DNA of 50,722 nt from Martelella radicis (GTDB lineage Bacteria > Pseudomonadota > Alphaproteobacteria > Rhizobiales > Rhizobiaceae), in assembly GCF_014196625.1 (NCBI RefSeq), contig NZ_JACIDZ010000024.1, positions 1 to 50,722 on the forward strand. The letters run 5' to 3'. Positions 9,775 to 18,420 of this stretch are shown piece after piece. The notes beneath the pieces were generated by a model. That model saw nothing but the letters and a program-made list of their open reading frames with translations, was not told the origin of the DNA and did not search any database. A program made the translations under genes and the position numbers. The first letter of the stretch is position 1; each line of letters begins with the position of its first letter.

Positions 9775-10457
9775 GTCTCCTGCTCTGCGGGCCCCAGAAC
9801 CCGAAGCCCGGTCACCGCGCGCACATGCGCGCCCAGAAATTTGAGATATTCCGAGGCCAGCACTTTCACATAACGCAGATTGCCGTACCAGGGCCCATCC
9901 CCCTCGCCCATGGGGACCGGATAGCCGACAAACACGGTATCGGGATCGATATGGCGCAATTCAAACAGGCCGCGCGGCAGATGATAGGCACTGGTAACCA
10001 CCAGTACGCGCCTGTAGTCGTGCTCCTCGATCCATTTGCGGGTTTCCACTGCATTGCCGTAGGTGTCGAGCGCCTCATAGCCGACATCGACGCAGCATTC
10101 GAACAACTGGCTGTCGCCACCCGTGGTCTTGCGAATGCTTTCCGGCGTTGTCGAGGGATTGACGCCCGAAATCAGGAGACGTTCGCCTGCGCCTTCTGCC
10201 AGCAGAAGAAGCGCCTCGTCGATGCGGCGCGCGCCCCCGGTCAGCACCACGATCGCGTCGGTCTCGTAGATCGGAGGCGGTTTGGCGGACAGAATATTGG
10301 CGGAAAACCAAACAAAACCGCCGCCGAATGCGATCAGCACGGCAAGAAATGCGGCCAGAAAGAAACGCAGCACGGAGCTTGCACGCGTGACCTCCCGTCC
10401 TCGCGCACCATCCCCGTGGCCGCTCTTTTCCGGCGGCTTGCCGAGCTCGTTTTCCAT
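9771..10457 (-). CDS. YdcF/SanA-like DUF218 membrane protein
   Basis: A 228-residue protein with one transmembrane segment (about residues 29-52) and a DUF218 domain. Diagnostic stretches are DAIVVLTGGARRIDEALLL, RLLISGVNPSTT, and RRVLVVTSAYHLPRGL. Family members such as SanA and ElyC affect envelope integrity; the biochemical activity is unknown. The ATG at 10457 (MENELG) is chosen because the preceding residues have no similarity. It is operonic with plsC and lies 166 bases downstream of ftsX on the same strand. Confidence 0.85.
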   Translation of the reverse strand: MENELGKPPEKSGHGDGARGREVTRASSVLRFFLAAFLAVLIAFGGGFVWFSANILSAKPPPIYETDAIVVLTGGARRIDEALLLLAEGAGERLLISGVNPSTTPESIRKTTGGDSQLFECCVDVGYEALDTYGNAVETRKWIEEHDYRRVLVVTSAYHLPRGLFELRHIDPDTVFVGYPVPMGEGDGPWYGNLRYVKVLASEYLKFLGAHVRAVTGLRVLGPAEQET

Positions 10458-10623
10458 AGTCCTTCCATTCCGGATGCCTGACGACCACAAATTCCGCGCA
10501 TTCCGGAGTTCATCACGAATCAACGGCCGACCGAATCACTCAGCCGCCTTTCATACAGTAGAGACGATATAGCTGAAATTCGGGCCGGACGACGACGACG
10601 GATAAGTTGAAAATCGGGAGGGG

Positions 10624-12066
10624 CTAAAGCGTATCGGTGCGCGCCGGATCCGAACGGATGCGATCGATCTCCCGGATCGTGCGGATCACCGTCAGGCGCG
10701 CGGTCAGCGTGGTCAGAGCGGCGATGATGACGATGGTCAGGAGGATGCCCGCATAGGCGCCCCAGCCGATCGAGATCGTGCCGAACAATGCGGTCGCCTG
10801 GTCTGCGCCAGGGGTCGCCAGAAAGCGCGATTGCCAGAAGCGCGCGGCCACGAAGAACAGGCAGGCCATCCCGCCCCCCAGAAACGCGCCCTTGAGCGCA
10901 ACATTGAGGAAATGGTTCTGGAACTGGCGCGCAACGAAACTGCCTTCTGCGCCGACGAAATGCAGCACCTCGACGATGTCGCGGCTTCCCGAAAGCGCGC
11001 CGCGCGTTGCAAACACCACCGTCAGCACCATGGCCGAAAACACCAGAGCCATGATCGAGGCGCCGATCGTCGTCGTCGCGTCCGCCATGGCCGAAAGCCG
11101 GTTCACCCAGGCGCGGTGGTCATCAAGATAGGCGCCGGGCACGGCGCCCTGAAGCGCCTCCGCCATCGCCGAAAAATCCGGCGGATTGTTTTCGTCTATG
11201 GTCACGATCACCAGGCGCGGCACCGGCAGTTCGTCGAAATCGAGTCCGGTTCCGAGCCAGGGTTCCAGAAGCCGCTCGGTCGCCGCCTCATCCACCACCT
11301 GTCCGTCGATCGTACCGACGAACTGCAACGCCACGTCGCGCGCGGTCAGGAGAGCCTGATTCATGTCGCGCCCTTCGGCCGGCTTGATCTGGATGGTCAC
11401 CTCACGGGAGATGCCGCCTTGCCAGCTTGTGGCCGTGGCCCGCACCATCGAAACCGCGCCGAGCGTCAGGCAGGCGAGAAAGGCCATGATCGCGATCACC
11501 GCCATCAGCGCCCGCGACTGGACGTTCGAAGGCGGTACGATCGGTGTGGGCTTGCCGTGCTGCCGGCCGGCCGTCGGCGGCTTGCGAGCGGTCTGTCTTT
11601 CCGCTTGAGCTTCACGCTCCTTTCCCCGGGTCGGCATTGCCGGACGAATGCCATCCTGCCGACGTGCCGGTCTTTCGCCCGATGGGACGTCACGGCGCTC
11701 CGCGCGCGGCAAGGACGTCCGGTCAGTGCCGGAGGGGATCGGGCGATTACGCGCCTGCCGCTGCTCTTCAACGCGCCTTGCCGCAGTCCGCGCGGCCTCG
11801 GCCCTTTCGCCCGCGGCTCGCTCCCTTTCCCCCCTCTCCCGCTCGGCTTCGCGCGCGGCAGCTTCCTGCTGCATCTGGCGCTTGCGCGCCGCTTCGGCCT
11901 CGTGCACGCGGATCTCCTCGCGGCGACGCTCTTCTAGGATCCTCTCCTCAAGCAGGCGTTCCTCACGCGCGCGCGCGGCCGCGCGACGGCGCTCCTCCTC
12001 GCGCTGTCGCTGAAGGCGGTCCTCCTCCAGACGGGGGTCTCGGATCGAACGGGGCGGCCTAGTCAT
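10624..12066 (-). CDS. ftsX: Cell division protein FtsX with long charged N-terminal extension
   Basis: A 480-residue FtsX, the membrane partner of FtsE in an ABC-type complex that controls peptidoglycan hydrolysis at the septum. The usual FtsX body starts near residue 174 (PIVPPSNV) with TM1 at about 186-208, an extracytoplasmic loop, and three C-terminal TM segments. Residues 1-173 are an Arg/Glu/Ala-rich extension, with about 12-105 predicted by eye as a coiled coil (EERRREEIRVHEAEAARKR) and 106-173 basic and Pro-rich. Typical rhizobial FtsX proteins are about 320 residues. The ATG overlaps the ftsE stop by eight bases, which supports this start. An internal start cannot be excluded. Confidence 0.9.
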   Translation of the reverse strand: MTRPPRSIRDPRLEEDRLQRQREEERRRAAARAREERLLEERILEERRREEIRVHEAEAARKRQMQQEAAAREAERERGERERAAGERAEAARTAARRVEEQRQARNRPIPSGTDRTSLPRAERRDVPSGERPARRQDGIRPAMPTRGKEREAQAERQTARKPPTAGRQHGKPTPIVPPSNVQSRALMAVIAIMAFLACLTLGAVSMVRATATSWQGGISREVTIQIKPAEGRDMNQALLTARDVALQFVGTIDGQVVDEAATERLLEPWLGTGLDFDELPVPRLVIVTIDENNPPDFSAMAEALQGAVPGAYLDDHRAWVNRLSAMADATTTIGASIMALVFSAMVLTVVFATRGALSGSRDIVEVLHFVGAEGSFVARQFQNHFLNVALKGAFLGGGMACLFFVAARFWQSRFLATPGADQATALFGTISIGWGAYAGILLTIVIIAALTTLTARLTVIRTIREIDRIRSDPARTDTL

Positions 12067-12724
12067 AGATATCGAGCCTTCCCTCCGAGAGGATCATCCG
12101 CCTTGCGTCATACCGATCCATAAGCGCGATATCATGCGTGGCGATCACCACCGCGGTGCCCATCCGGTTGAGTTCGACGAAAAGGCTGAGGATGCGCCGC
12201 GCCATGGGCGGGTCGACATTGCCCGTCGGCTCGTCGGCAAGCAGCACTTCCGGTTGATCGATCAGCGCCCGCGCGATCGCCGCGCGCTGTTTCTCGCCGC
12301 CGGAAAGAACGGGCGGACGGACATGGAGGCGCTCGCCGAGCCCGACCCACTTCAGCAGTTCGATCACATCATTGCGGAAGGAGACTTCATCCTTGCCGCG
12401 CACGCGCAGCGGCAGCGCGACATTTTCATAGGTCGTCATATGGTCAAGCAGGCGGAAATCCTGGAAAACGATGCCGACGCGACGACGCAGCATCGGCAGT
12501 TCCTTGTGGGGAATGACGGCGACATCGCGATCGAACAGGCGGATAAGGCCGCGCGTCGGCTGCAGCGCCATCAGCATCAGCCGGAGCAACGTCGTCTTGC
12601 CCGCGCCAGAGGGGCCCGTCAGAAACTGGAAGGAATGTTTCGGGATATCGAAGGTCATGTCCCTGAGGACTTCCGGACCCATTCCGTATCGCAATCCCAC
12701 ATTTTCAAACTGGATCAACGCCAT
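12059..12724 (-). CDS. ftsE: Cell division ATP-binding protein FtsE
   Basis: A 221-residue ABC ATPase that pairs with FtsX. Walker A is GPSGAGKTT, the Q-loop is VFQDFRLL, the signature is LSGGEKQR, Walker B is VLLADEPTG and the switch histidine is in IATHD. The ATG at 12724 matches the family start (MIQFENV type); the open frame upstream to 12850 has no similarity. The gene overlaps ftsX by eight bases and is divergent from hpt. Confidence 0.96.
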   Translation of the reverse strand: MALIQFENVGLRYGMGPEVLRDMTFDIPKHSFQFLTGPSGAGKTTLLRLMLMALQPTRGLIRLFDRDVAVIPHKELPMLRRRVGIVFQDFRLLDHMTTYENVALPLRVRGKDEVSFRNDVIELLKWVGLGERLHVRPPVLSGGEKQRAAIARALIDQPEVLLADEPTGNVDPPMARRILSLFVELNRMGTAVVIATHDIALMDRYDARRMILSEGRLDIYD

Positions 12725-12961
12725 GGTCAGCAGGCAGCCTTCATCTTTCCGATCAGCGCCATCATCGCCGATTATGCATAACAGGAGGTGAACGAAGCGC
12801 AAGAGCGGCAGGATTGTGGCATTATCCACGGCGAATCGGCGGATGCCCACGCCCGTTGCCGGTGTTTTGATTGCCGCCCGGTTGCAAAGCCACTAAAACC
12901 GAACTTCCCGATAGGCAATGAAAGCGGCGCCACGGCGCACCGCAGGCAAGAGGAGCGCGCC

Positions 12962-13504
12962 ATGCACGTCGTTCGCGGAAAGACGATCGAGGTCCTGTTT
13001 TCTACCGAGGACATCGCGAAACGCAATGAGGAACTCGCAAACGAGATCGCCAGCGGCCCCTCCGACGATCTTCTCGTCATCGCCATCCTGAAGGGCTCGT
13101 TCGTCTTTGCCGCAGACCTGATCCGCGCGCTCCATAAGGTGGGACTGGCACCGGAAGTCGAGTTCATGACGCTTTCGAGCTACGGCACAGGTACCATCAG
13201 CCGCGGCGTACGCCTGGTCAAGGATATCGACAGCGTCGTGGAAGGCCGCGACGTGCTGCTCGTCGACGATATTCTCGAATCCGGCCGGACCCTGCGCTTT
13301 GCCCGCAACCTGATGCTGGAGCGCGGCGCATCCAATGTCTCGATCGCCGTCCTCCTCGACAAGCAGAATAAGCGCGAAGAGGTTCTGGAGGCCGATTATG
13401 CCGGGTTCCATTGCCCGGACCGCTTCGTCGTCGGTTACGGCATGGATGTCGCCTACGCCTTTCGCGAGCTTCCCTTTGTGGGCGTGATTACCGGTGATGC
13501 TTAA
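12962..13504 (+). CDS. hpt: Hypoxanthine phosphoribosyltransferase
   Basis: A 180-residue purine-salvage enzyme that makes IMP or GMP from hypoxanthine or guanine with PRPP. The PRPP-binding motif is LLVDDILESGRTL; the pyrophosphate loop region ILKGSFVFAADL, the flexible loop SYGTGT and the base-binding PDRFVVGYGMD are present. The ATG at 12962, after GGAGCGCG, gives the family length; an open frame runs back to 12788 without similarity. It is divergent from ftsE and followed by the cpdR-like gene. Confidence 0.95.
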   Translation: MHVVRGKTIEVLFSTEDIAKRNEELANEIASGPSDDLLVIAILKGSFVFAADLIRALHKVGLAPEVEFMTLSSYGTGTISRGVRLVKDIDSVVEGRDVLLVDDILESGRTLRFARNLMLERGASNVSIAVLLDKQNKREEVLEADYAGFHCPDRFVVGYGMDVAYAFRELPFVGVITGDA

Positions 13505-13538
13505 CCAAGGTTAAATCGCGGTAACAGAGCTTGTTAAC
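13501..13538 (+). promoter_or_regulatory. TTAA-rich candidate CtrA sites upstream of cpdR-like gene
   Basis: TTAA half-sites occur at 13501-13504 and 13511-13514, with GTAAC at 13521-13525 and GTTAAC at 13533-13538. CtrA in alphaproteobacteria binds TTAA-N7-TTAA-type boxes. The spacings here are N6 and irregular, so only weak similarity can be claimed. The location, about 130-170 bases before a CpdR-like receiver, makes it worth noting. Confidence 0.3.
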
Positions 13539-13667
13539 TACATAAATTGCCATTTTTCGATGTTTACCTCTCGCTAGGAAAGTTCTGGTGATCTCTAGGG
13601 CAACAAGGCCCGGAACAACGGGTCAGCCTCAAGGGTTTTGACAAGACAGAAAGAACTGGACAGCGCC

Positions 13668-14027
13668 ATGGCGAGGATTTTGATCACGGAAGACGAGGCA
13701 TCTCTGAGGGCATTCGTTGCACGCGCCTTGAGGCTCGACGGCCATGAGACGGTCGAGGCCTGTGATGGCGCGGAAGGCCTCGAGCTCCTGTCGGAGAGCA
13801 ATTACGACCTGCTTCTCTCCGATGTCCGCATGCCGATCATGGACGGCATCGCCCTTGCCCATCAGGCTGCCAGCACCCATCCGGGCATGAAGATCCTGCT
13901 GATGACCGGCTTTGCCGAACAGCGCGAACGCGCCGACGACCTGATGGAAAAGATCGTCGACGTGGTGCCGAAGCCCTTCGCCCTGCCGGATATCCGCAAG
14001 GCGGTCGCCCGCGCGCTGGCGGCTTAG
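13668..14027 (+). CDS. cpdR: Single-domain response regulator, CpdR-like
   Basis: A 119-residue stand-alone receiver domain. The acidic pocket is TEDE (residues 7-10), the phospho-acceptor is Asp52 in LLSDVRMP, the conserved Thr is in MTGFAEQRERAD and the Lys in VPKPFALPDI. The MTGFAEQRERA.DL segment and the length match CpdR, which, when unphosphorylated, primes ClpXP for degradation of cell-cycle regulators including CtrA. Assignment as CpdR rather than a generic CheY-like protein rests on this resemblance and the hpt neighbourhood. Start 13668 gives the family N-terminus MARILI. Confidence 0.8.
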   Translation: MARILITEDEASLRAFVARALRLDGHETVEACDGAEGLELLSESNYDLLLSDVRMPIMDGIALAHQAASTHPGMKILLMTGFAEQRERADDLMEKIVDVVPKPFALPDIRKAVARALAA

Positions 14028-14099
14028 GTTTTCACCAATACTATCGAGCCAAGCGTACCGGGACTGCGGAGCAGCGGTCATTGGTGCCAGAAAATAATC

Positions 14100-16661
14100 T
14101 CAGTTCCCCGTCTCCGGTTCCAGCAACCGCTCCAGATAGGGCGGTTCTGACGGCAGTGGCGCGTCCTCGTTGAGGCGTTCGCGAATGGCGTCGAGGATCT
14201 CGCGGGCGCGCTCGACGGTGAACTCGTCCGGCACCTGAACGTCATCGCCGAAATCGAGCCCGTCCGTGCCCTGGTTGCGGCCGAGCGGATCGCGGCCTGC
14301 CTGCGAGCCCCAGCCGGTCTGGCCGTTCGGTCCCTGCTGGCCTTGCTGACCTTGTCCCTGGCCTTGCGCCATCATCGAATTCATCATCTGCTGGGCGCCC
14401 TGACGCAGGGCTTCCAGCGCATTGCCCTGCCCTTCCAGCGCGCCTTGCCCTTCGCCTTCACCCAGAGATTCGGCGGCGCCGTCCATCGCCTCGCCGGCCT
14501 GGTCGAAGCCCTCGGCGGGCGGCATGCCGAGCTCGGACAGCTTCTGCTGCATCTCGCCGAGCTGTTCGGAAAGCGCCTGCTGGCGGTCGCGAAGCTGGCG
14601 CAGCGCCTCGCGCAGTTCCTCCGCCGTCATCTCCTGCGGGGGACGCTCGCCACCATTCTCACCCTGCTGTTCGCCGTCCTGACGCGGCGGCGGGTCGCCC
14701 CACTGCTCGCGATCGCGCAGTTGCTGGTCGAGTTCGAAGGTCTCGTTCATCAACCGCTGCTGTTCCTGGATCAACTCGCCGAGCTTGTCGATCTGTTCGC
14801 GCATCTCCGAATTCTGCTGCCCGCCCTGCTGGGCCATGGAAGACGGCGGTTGGATATTGTTCATCATCCGCTGCAGTTCGGACAACAATTGTTGAGCGGC
14901 AGCGCGATCGCCGGAGCGGGCGAGGTTTTCGAGCTGGTTCAGGAGGTTGTCGAGATCGCGCTGGCGCAGCGCCTGCTGCGCGCCCTGCTGCATGTCGGAG
15001 GGCTGCATGCGTTCTGCCATTTCGGAAAGATATTCCTGCATCGCCTGGCGCAATTCCTCCATCAGCCGGGCGATCTCGGCATCGGAGGCGCCGTCGCGCA
15101 GCGCCTCGCTCAGCGCGTCCTGCGCCTCCCGCAAGCGGCGTTCGGCATCCGACAATGCGCCGTCCTCGATCCCGGTCGCGATCTCCCAGAGATAGTCTGC
15201 CGTATCGAGATAGCTCTCCTCGTCGTGAGCCAGCAACATGCGCGTCTGTGCCGACTTGATGAGCAGATACTGCGTGATATCGGGGATGGTTTCTTCGGGG
15301 CGAAGCGTGATCGCGGCGCTGTATTGCAGAGCTTCCGGCATGGCGCGCACGTCGAGCGCGAAGATCTGCCGCTGCTCGGCGACGGAGCCTGCCAGCAGAT
15401 TGTAGAAGTTGCGCGCCGGAAGCACCATTTCCAGCGGTTCGCTGCGAGCCACATGGCCTGCGGCGTCTTCGGCAATCAGCGTGATCGCGACCGGTTTGCC
15501 CGAAAGCGGATGTTCGGTGAGATTGCGGCTGGTGAAGGCCGAATGATCCTCGCTTGAGCGCGACGGCATGTTGAGCGGAAACTCCGGCGCAGCATAAAGC
15601 GGCTCGGCGTGCTCATCGATATCGCCCGCCGGAATGATCCTGGCGCGGGCCGCCGTCACGCCGTAATCGTCGGACACGGTGTATTCGAGTTCCAGAGCGC
15701 CGTTTGCGGCGGCCTTCGGCCTGCCCTTGAAGGCGATAACCGGCATTTCGTCCGGCACAACTCCGATCATCCATTGCCGCCCGGCCGCTTCCAGCAGACC
15801 GCTTGATGACAGCGTAAAACTTGCGCCGCGCATCATCGCGCCCTCTTCGGCCTCGTTCGGGGTCTGCGGTGCGTCTGCGTTATCCGGCTGGAAGGAGATC
15901 GGAGCATCGGCCCCCTCGCCGGAAAGGCGCACGGTCAGCACCGAGCCTTCGGGAATGTTCTCGACCTGATCGACGCCGTCGGCCTGAAGATAGACCGGCG
16001 CCTTGCGGGTATAAGGCGGCGGCGAGATCCAGGCATCAAACCGGAGCGCCAGCGCCGTCTCGCTTTCTTCCGCCGGCGGCAGGAAGGCATCGGCAAGCCG
16101 GCCAGAGCCTGTCGCCCCGGCATAGAAGAAGGCGACGAACAGCAAGAGCGCGGGAACGGCGCGCAGGCCGTACGGATCGATGGCTGCGAGGTCCGGCCGG
16201 GCATGGCCGCTGTCGATACTGCCGAGTTTCTCGGCCATGCGGCGCTGGTGGGCATGCCACAGGGCAAGCGCCTCCGGCGTCTCGCGCGCCGGCCTGTCTC
16301 CGGCAACGGAAATGGCCTGGTGAGCAAGCGCGTTCTCGCGCTCCAGACGCCGCTCGGCATCTGCCCGGGATGGCATTTTGAAACGCCGCAGCGGCCAGAA
16401 ACCGGCAAAAAAGCCGCCGACAAGCAGCAGAAGGAGAACGACCCTCAGGGCAAACGGCACGGCGTGAAACAGGCCGAGCCAGGAAAAGGAAAGGTAGAGC
16501 GCAAGCGCACAGGCGGGCCAGACGAGGCCCGGAGCCAGGCGTTCAACGACAAGGTTGAAGCGGGCAAAGGCGCGACCGCGGGCAATGCGCCGCATCAGCG
16601 CCCTGCCTTGTCTGCCCTGGTCCGGGTCTTGCGTGCCGGTGTCTTGCTGTCGCGCGGTCAT
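14100..16661 (-). CDS. TIGR02302 family (DUF4175) membrane protein
   Basis: An 853-residue alphaproteobacterial protein of the TIGR02302/DUF4175 family, function unknown. It has two N-terminal hydrophobic segments close together, a third near residue 155-175 (AVPALLLFVAFFYAGATG), a long beta-rich periplasmic region (ISPPPYTRKAPVYLQ), and a C-terminal third dominated by Gln/Glu/Met-rich helix with low-complexity QGQGQGQQGQQG, ending in a short conserved domain (PDEFTVERAREILDAIRERL). The start is the ATG at 16661 (MTARQQ). It lies downstream of lysA on the same strand. Confidence 0.85.
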   Translation of the reverse strand: MTARQQDTGTQDPDQGRQGRALMRRIARGRAFARFNLVVERLAPGLVWPACALALYLSFSWLGLFHAVPFALRVVLLLLLVGGFFAGFWPLRRFKMPSRADAERRLERENALAHQAISVAGDRPARETPEALALWHAHQRRMAEKLGSIDSGHARPDLAAIDPYGLRAVPALLLFVAFFYAGATGSGRLADAFLPPAEESETALALRFDAWISPPPYTRKAPVYLQADGVDQVENIPEGSVLTVRLSGEGADAPISFQPDNADAPQTPNEAEEGAMMRGASFTLSSSGLLEAAGRQWMIGVVPDEMPVIAFKGRPKAAANGALELEYTVSDDYGVTAARARIIPAGDIDEHAEPLYAAPEFPLNMPSRSSEDHSAFTSRNLTEHPLSGKPVAITLIAEDAAGHVARSEPLEMVLPARNFYNLLAGSVAEQRQIFALDVRAMPEALQYSAAITLRPEETIPDITQYLLIKSAQTRMLLAHDEESYLDTADYLWEIATGIEDGALSDAERRLREAQDALSEALRDGASDAEIARLMEELRQAMQEYLSEMAERMQPSDMQQGAQQALRQRDLDNLLNQLENLARSGDRAAAQQLLSELQRMMNNIQPPSSMAQQGGQQNSEMREQIDKLGELIQEQQRLMNETFELDQQLRDREQWGDPPPRQDGEQQGENGGERPPQEMTAEELREALRQLRDRQQALSEQLGEMQQKLSELGMPPAEGFDQAGEAMDGAAESLGEGEGQGALEGQGNALEALRQGAQQMMNSMMAQGQGQGQQGQQGPNGQTGWGSQAGRDPLGRNQGTDGLDFGDDVQVPDEFTVERAREILDAIRERLNEDAPLPSEPPYLERLLEPETGN

Positions 16662-16743
16662 GGGTCCCGTTTGTCGCGCCTTTCGGCGGCGGCGTGAGCG
16701 ATACGAAAACCATAGCACGGTTTATGACGATAGCGAGGAGACG

Positions 16744-16769
16744 AAGACGAATTTGGAGAAATCCGTCTT
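16744..16769 (-). terminator. Possible terminator hairpin after lysA
   Basis: An 11-base-pair stem (16744-16754 with 16759-16769) around a GGAG loop. Its single mismatch becomes a G-U pair on the minus strand, so it would fold best in the lysA transcript. There is no good U-run after it, so confidence is low. Confidence 0.35.
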
Positions 16770-16788
16770 CAAGACTTTGCGAGCAGGG

Positions 16789-18051
16789 TCACATCCAGTC
16801 CGGCACGGAATCAAGCCCGATCAGCTCTTCATAGGAGCCGCGCGGGCGGATGACATGGTAGCGGTCGCCATCAACCAGCACTTCCGGCACCAGAAGGCGG
16901 GTATTGTAGGTGCCGGCCTGCACCGCGCCATAGGCGCCTGCCGTCGAGACCGCCAGAAGATCGCCCGGCTCGGGCCGTCCCATCTCGCGCGAAAGCGCCA
17001 GATAGTCGCCCGTCTCGCAGACCGGGCCGACGACATCGGCCGTCAGTCGATCCGCCTTCGGGTTCAGCACCACGGGACGGATGGCGTGGTAGGCGTCGTA
17101 AAGCGTCGGGCGGATCAGGTCGTTCATCGCACCGTCAACGATGACGAAGCTCCTCGCTTCCGCATCCTTCACATAGATCACTTCGGTAACGAAAATGCCG
17201 GCATTCCCGGCAATCATCCGGCCGGGCTCGGCAACGATCCGGCAATCAAGCCCCGCCAGTTCCTCGCGGATGACGGCGGCATAGGCCGTGGGCTCCGGCG
17301 GCGGATTGTTGTCGAACTGATAGGGAATGCCGAGCCCGCCGCCGACATCGACGTGATCAATCGCATGGCCCTTTGCCCGCAGATCCGAAACCAGCGTCTT
17401 CATCAGCCGGAAGGCATCGCGGAAGGGTGAGAGCTCGGTGATCTGGCTGCCGATATGCATGTCGATCCCGGTCACGCGAATACCGGGCAGTTCCGCCGCG
17501 CGGGCATAAACGGCCTCGGCGCGCGAAAAGGCGATGCCGAACTTGTTTTCCTTCTTGCCGGTCGAAATCTTGGCATGGGTCTTCGCATCCACATCCGGAT
17601 TGATGCGGAAGGAAACCGGGGCTTCGAGACCCTTGGCCACGGCGCGCGCGCTCAAAACCTCAAGCTCCGGCTCGGATTCGACATTGAAGCAGTAGATGCC
17701 GGTTTCCAGCGCGAAATCGATTTCCCGCACCGTCTTGCCGACGCCGGAAAACACGATCTTTTCCGGAGCGACGCCGGCGGCCAGCGCGCGGCGCAATTCG
17801 CCCTCGGAGACCACGTCCATACCCGCGCCGAGACTGGCCAGAAGCCTCAGGATCGCCTGGTTGGAATTGGCCTTCACGGCATAGCAGACCAGCGCGTCCG
17901 AACCGGCAAAGGCTTCGGCGAAGACCTTGTAGTGGCGCGTGAACGTGGCCGTGGAATAGCAGTAGAAGGGCGTGCCGACAGCCTCGGCGATTGCCGGAAT
18001 GGAAACACCCTCGGCAAAGAGCACGCCGTCGCGATATTCGAAATGGTTCAC
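16789..18051 (-). CDS. lysA: Diaminopimelate decarboxylase
   Basis: A 420-residue PLP-dependent decarboxylase, the last step of lysine synthesis. The PLP lysine is Lys60 in CYAVKANSN. Further signatures are HIGSQI, HVDVGGGLGIPY, EPGRMIAGNAG, and GPVCETGDYLA with the active-site Cys of the partner subunit, then AGAYGAVQ. Length and both ends match the family. It starts 15 bases after the lptM-like lipoprotein gene, and the same lipoprotein-lysA order is common in Proteobacteria. Confidence 0.97.
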   Translation of the reverse strand: MNHFEYRDGVLFAEGVSIPAIAEAVGTPFYCYSTATFTRHYKVFAEAFAGSDALVCYAVKANSNQAILRLLASLGAGMDVVSEGELRRALAAGVAPEKIVFSGVGKTVREIDFALETGIYCFNVESEPELEVLSARAVAKGLEAPVSFRINPDVDAKTHAKISTGKKENKFGIAFSRAEAVYARAAELPGIRVTGIDMHIGSQITELSPFRDAFRLMKTLVSDLRAKGHAIDHVDVGGGLGIPYQFDNNPPPEPTAYAAVIREELAGLDCRIVAEPGRMIAGNAGIFVTEVIYVKDAEARSFVIVDGAMNDLIRPTLYDAYHAIRPVVLNPKADRLTADVVGPVCETGDYLALSREMGRPEPGDLLAVSTAGAYGAVQAGTYNTRLLVPEVLVDGDRYHVIRPRGSYEELIGLDSVPDWM

Positions 18052-18066
18052 GAGGAAAGACCTGGC

Positions 18067-18333
18067 CTAGTTGAGAAGGGAATCGAGAATGAAGGGCTCG
18101 CCGTCGACTGCGGCGTCCGGCCCGGCATTGATGACATTGTCGCCGGAACCGTCGAGGACGATCGGTTTGTCGTTCGGCGCGATGCGGATGGCAGGCGTAT
18201 TGGCGTTTTTCGCCTCGCGCTCGGCCTGTTTCGGCGTTGCCGGCGGCACTTCCAGCGGGCCACGCCGCCCGCAGGCGGTCAGCACCAGTGCGCTCGCCAA
18301 TAATGCCGCAACGGCGATCCTGTCTTTTCTCAT
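18067..18333 (-). CDS. lptM: Small lipoprotein, LptM/YifL-like
   Basis: An 88-residue lipoprotein. The N-terminus MRKDRIAVAALLASALVLTA leads to lipobox LTAC with the lipidated Cys at residue 21, followed by GRRGPLEVPP, the hallmark of the LptM (YifL) family that assists disulfide maturation of the LptD-LptE complex in enterobacteria. Beyond the first ten mature residues it is low complexity and variable. The start at 18333 is chosen to begin the signal peptide. It sits immediately before lysA, the usual place for this family. Confidence 0.85.
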   Translation of the reverse strand: MRKDRIAVAALLASALVLTACGRRGPLEVPPATPKQAEREAKNANTPAIRIAPNDKPIVLDGSGDNVINAGPDAAVDGEPFILDSLLN

Positions 18334-18367
18334 GGCACTTTCCACCGCAAGCCTGAACAAACCCGAT

Positions 18368-18396
18368 GCCTCTCCTGATAGCCGATCAGGCGAGGC
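18368..18396 (-). terminator. Hairpin between argH and lptM
   Basis: GCCTC-x-CCTGAT (18368-18379) pairs with ATCAGG-x-GAGGC (18385-18396), an 11-pair stem with one internal mismatch. On the minus strand it follows argH by 24 bases. The bases after it are only weakly U-rich, so it may attenuate rather than terminate. Confidence 0.4.
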
Positions 18397-18420
18397 TTGT
18401 GCACCCTCAAACGCGCGAAT

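Noticed and set aside
12788-12961. N-terminal extension of hpt
   Set aside because: Family proteins start near MHVVRGK, and the upstream part lies in the divergent promoter region.
14028-14099. CACCAAT/ATTGGTG inverted repeat after the cpdR-like gene
   Set aside because: The loop is nearly 40 bases and there is no U-run, so it is not called a terminator.
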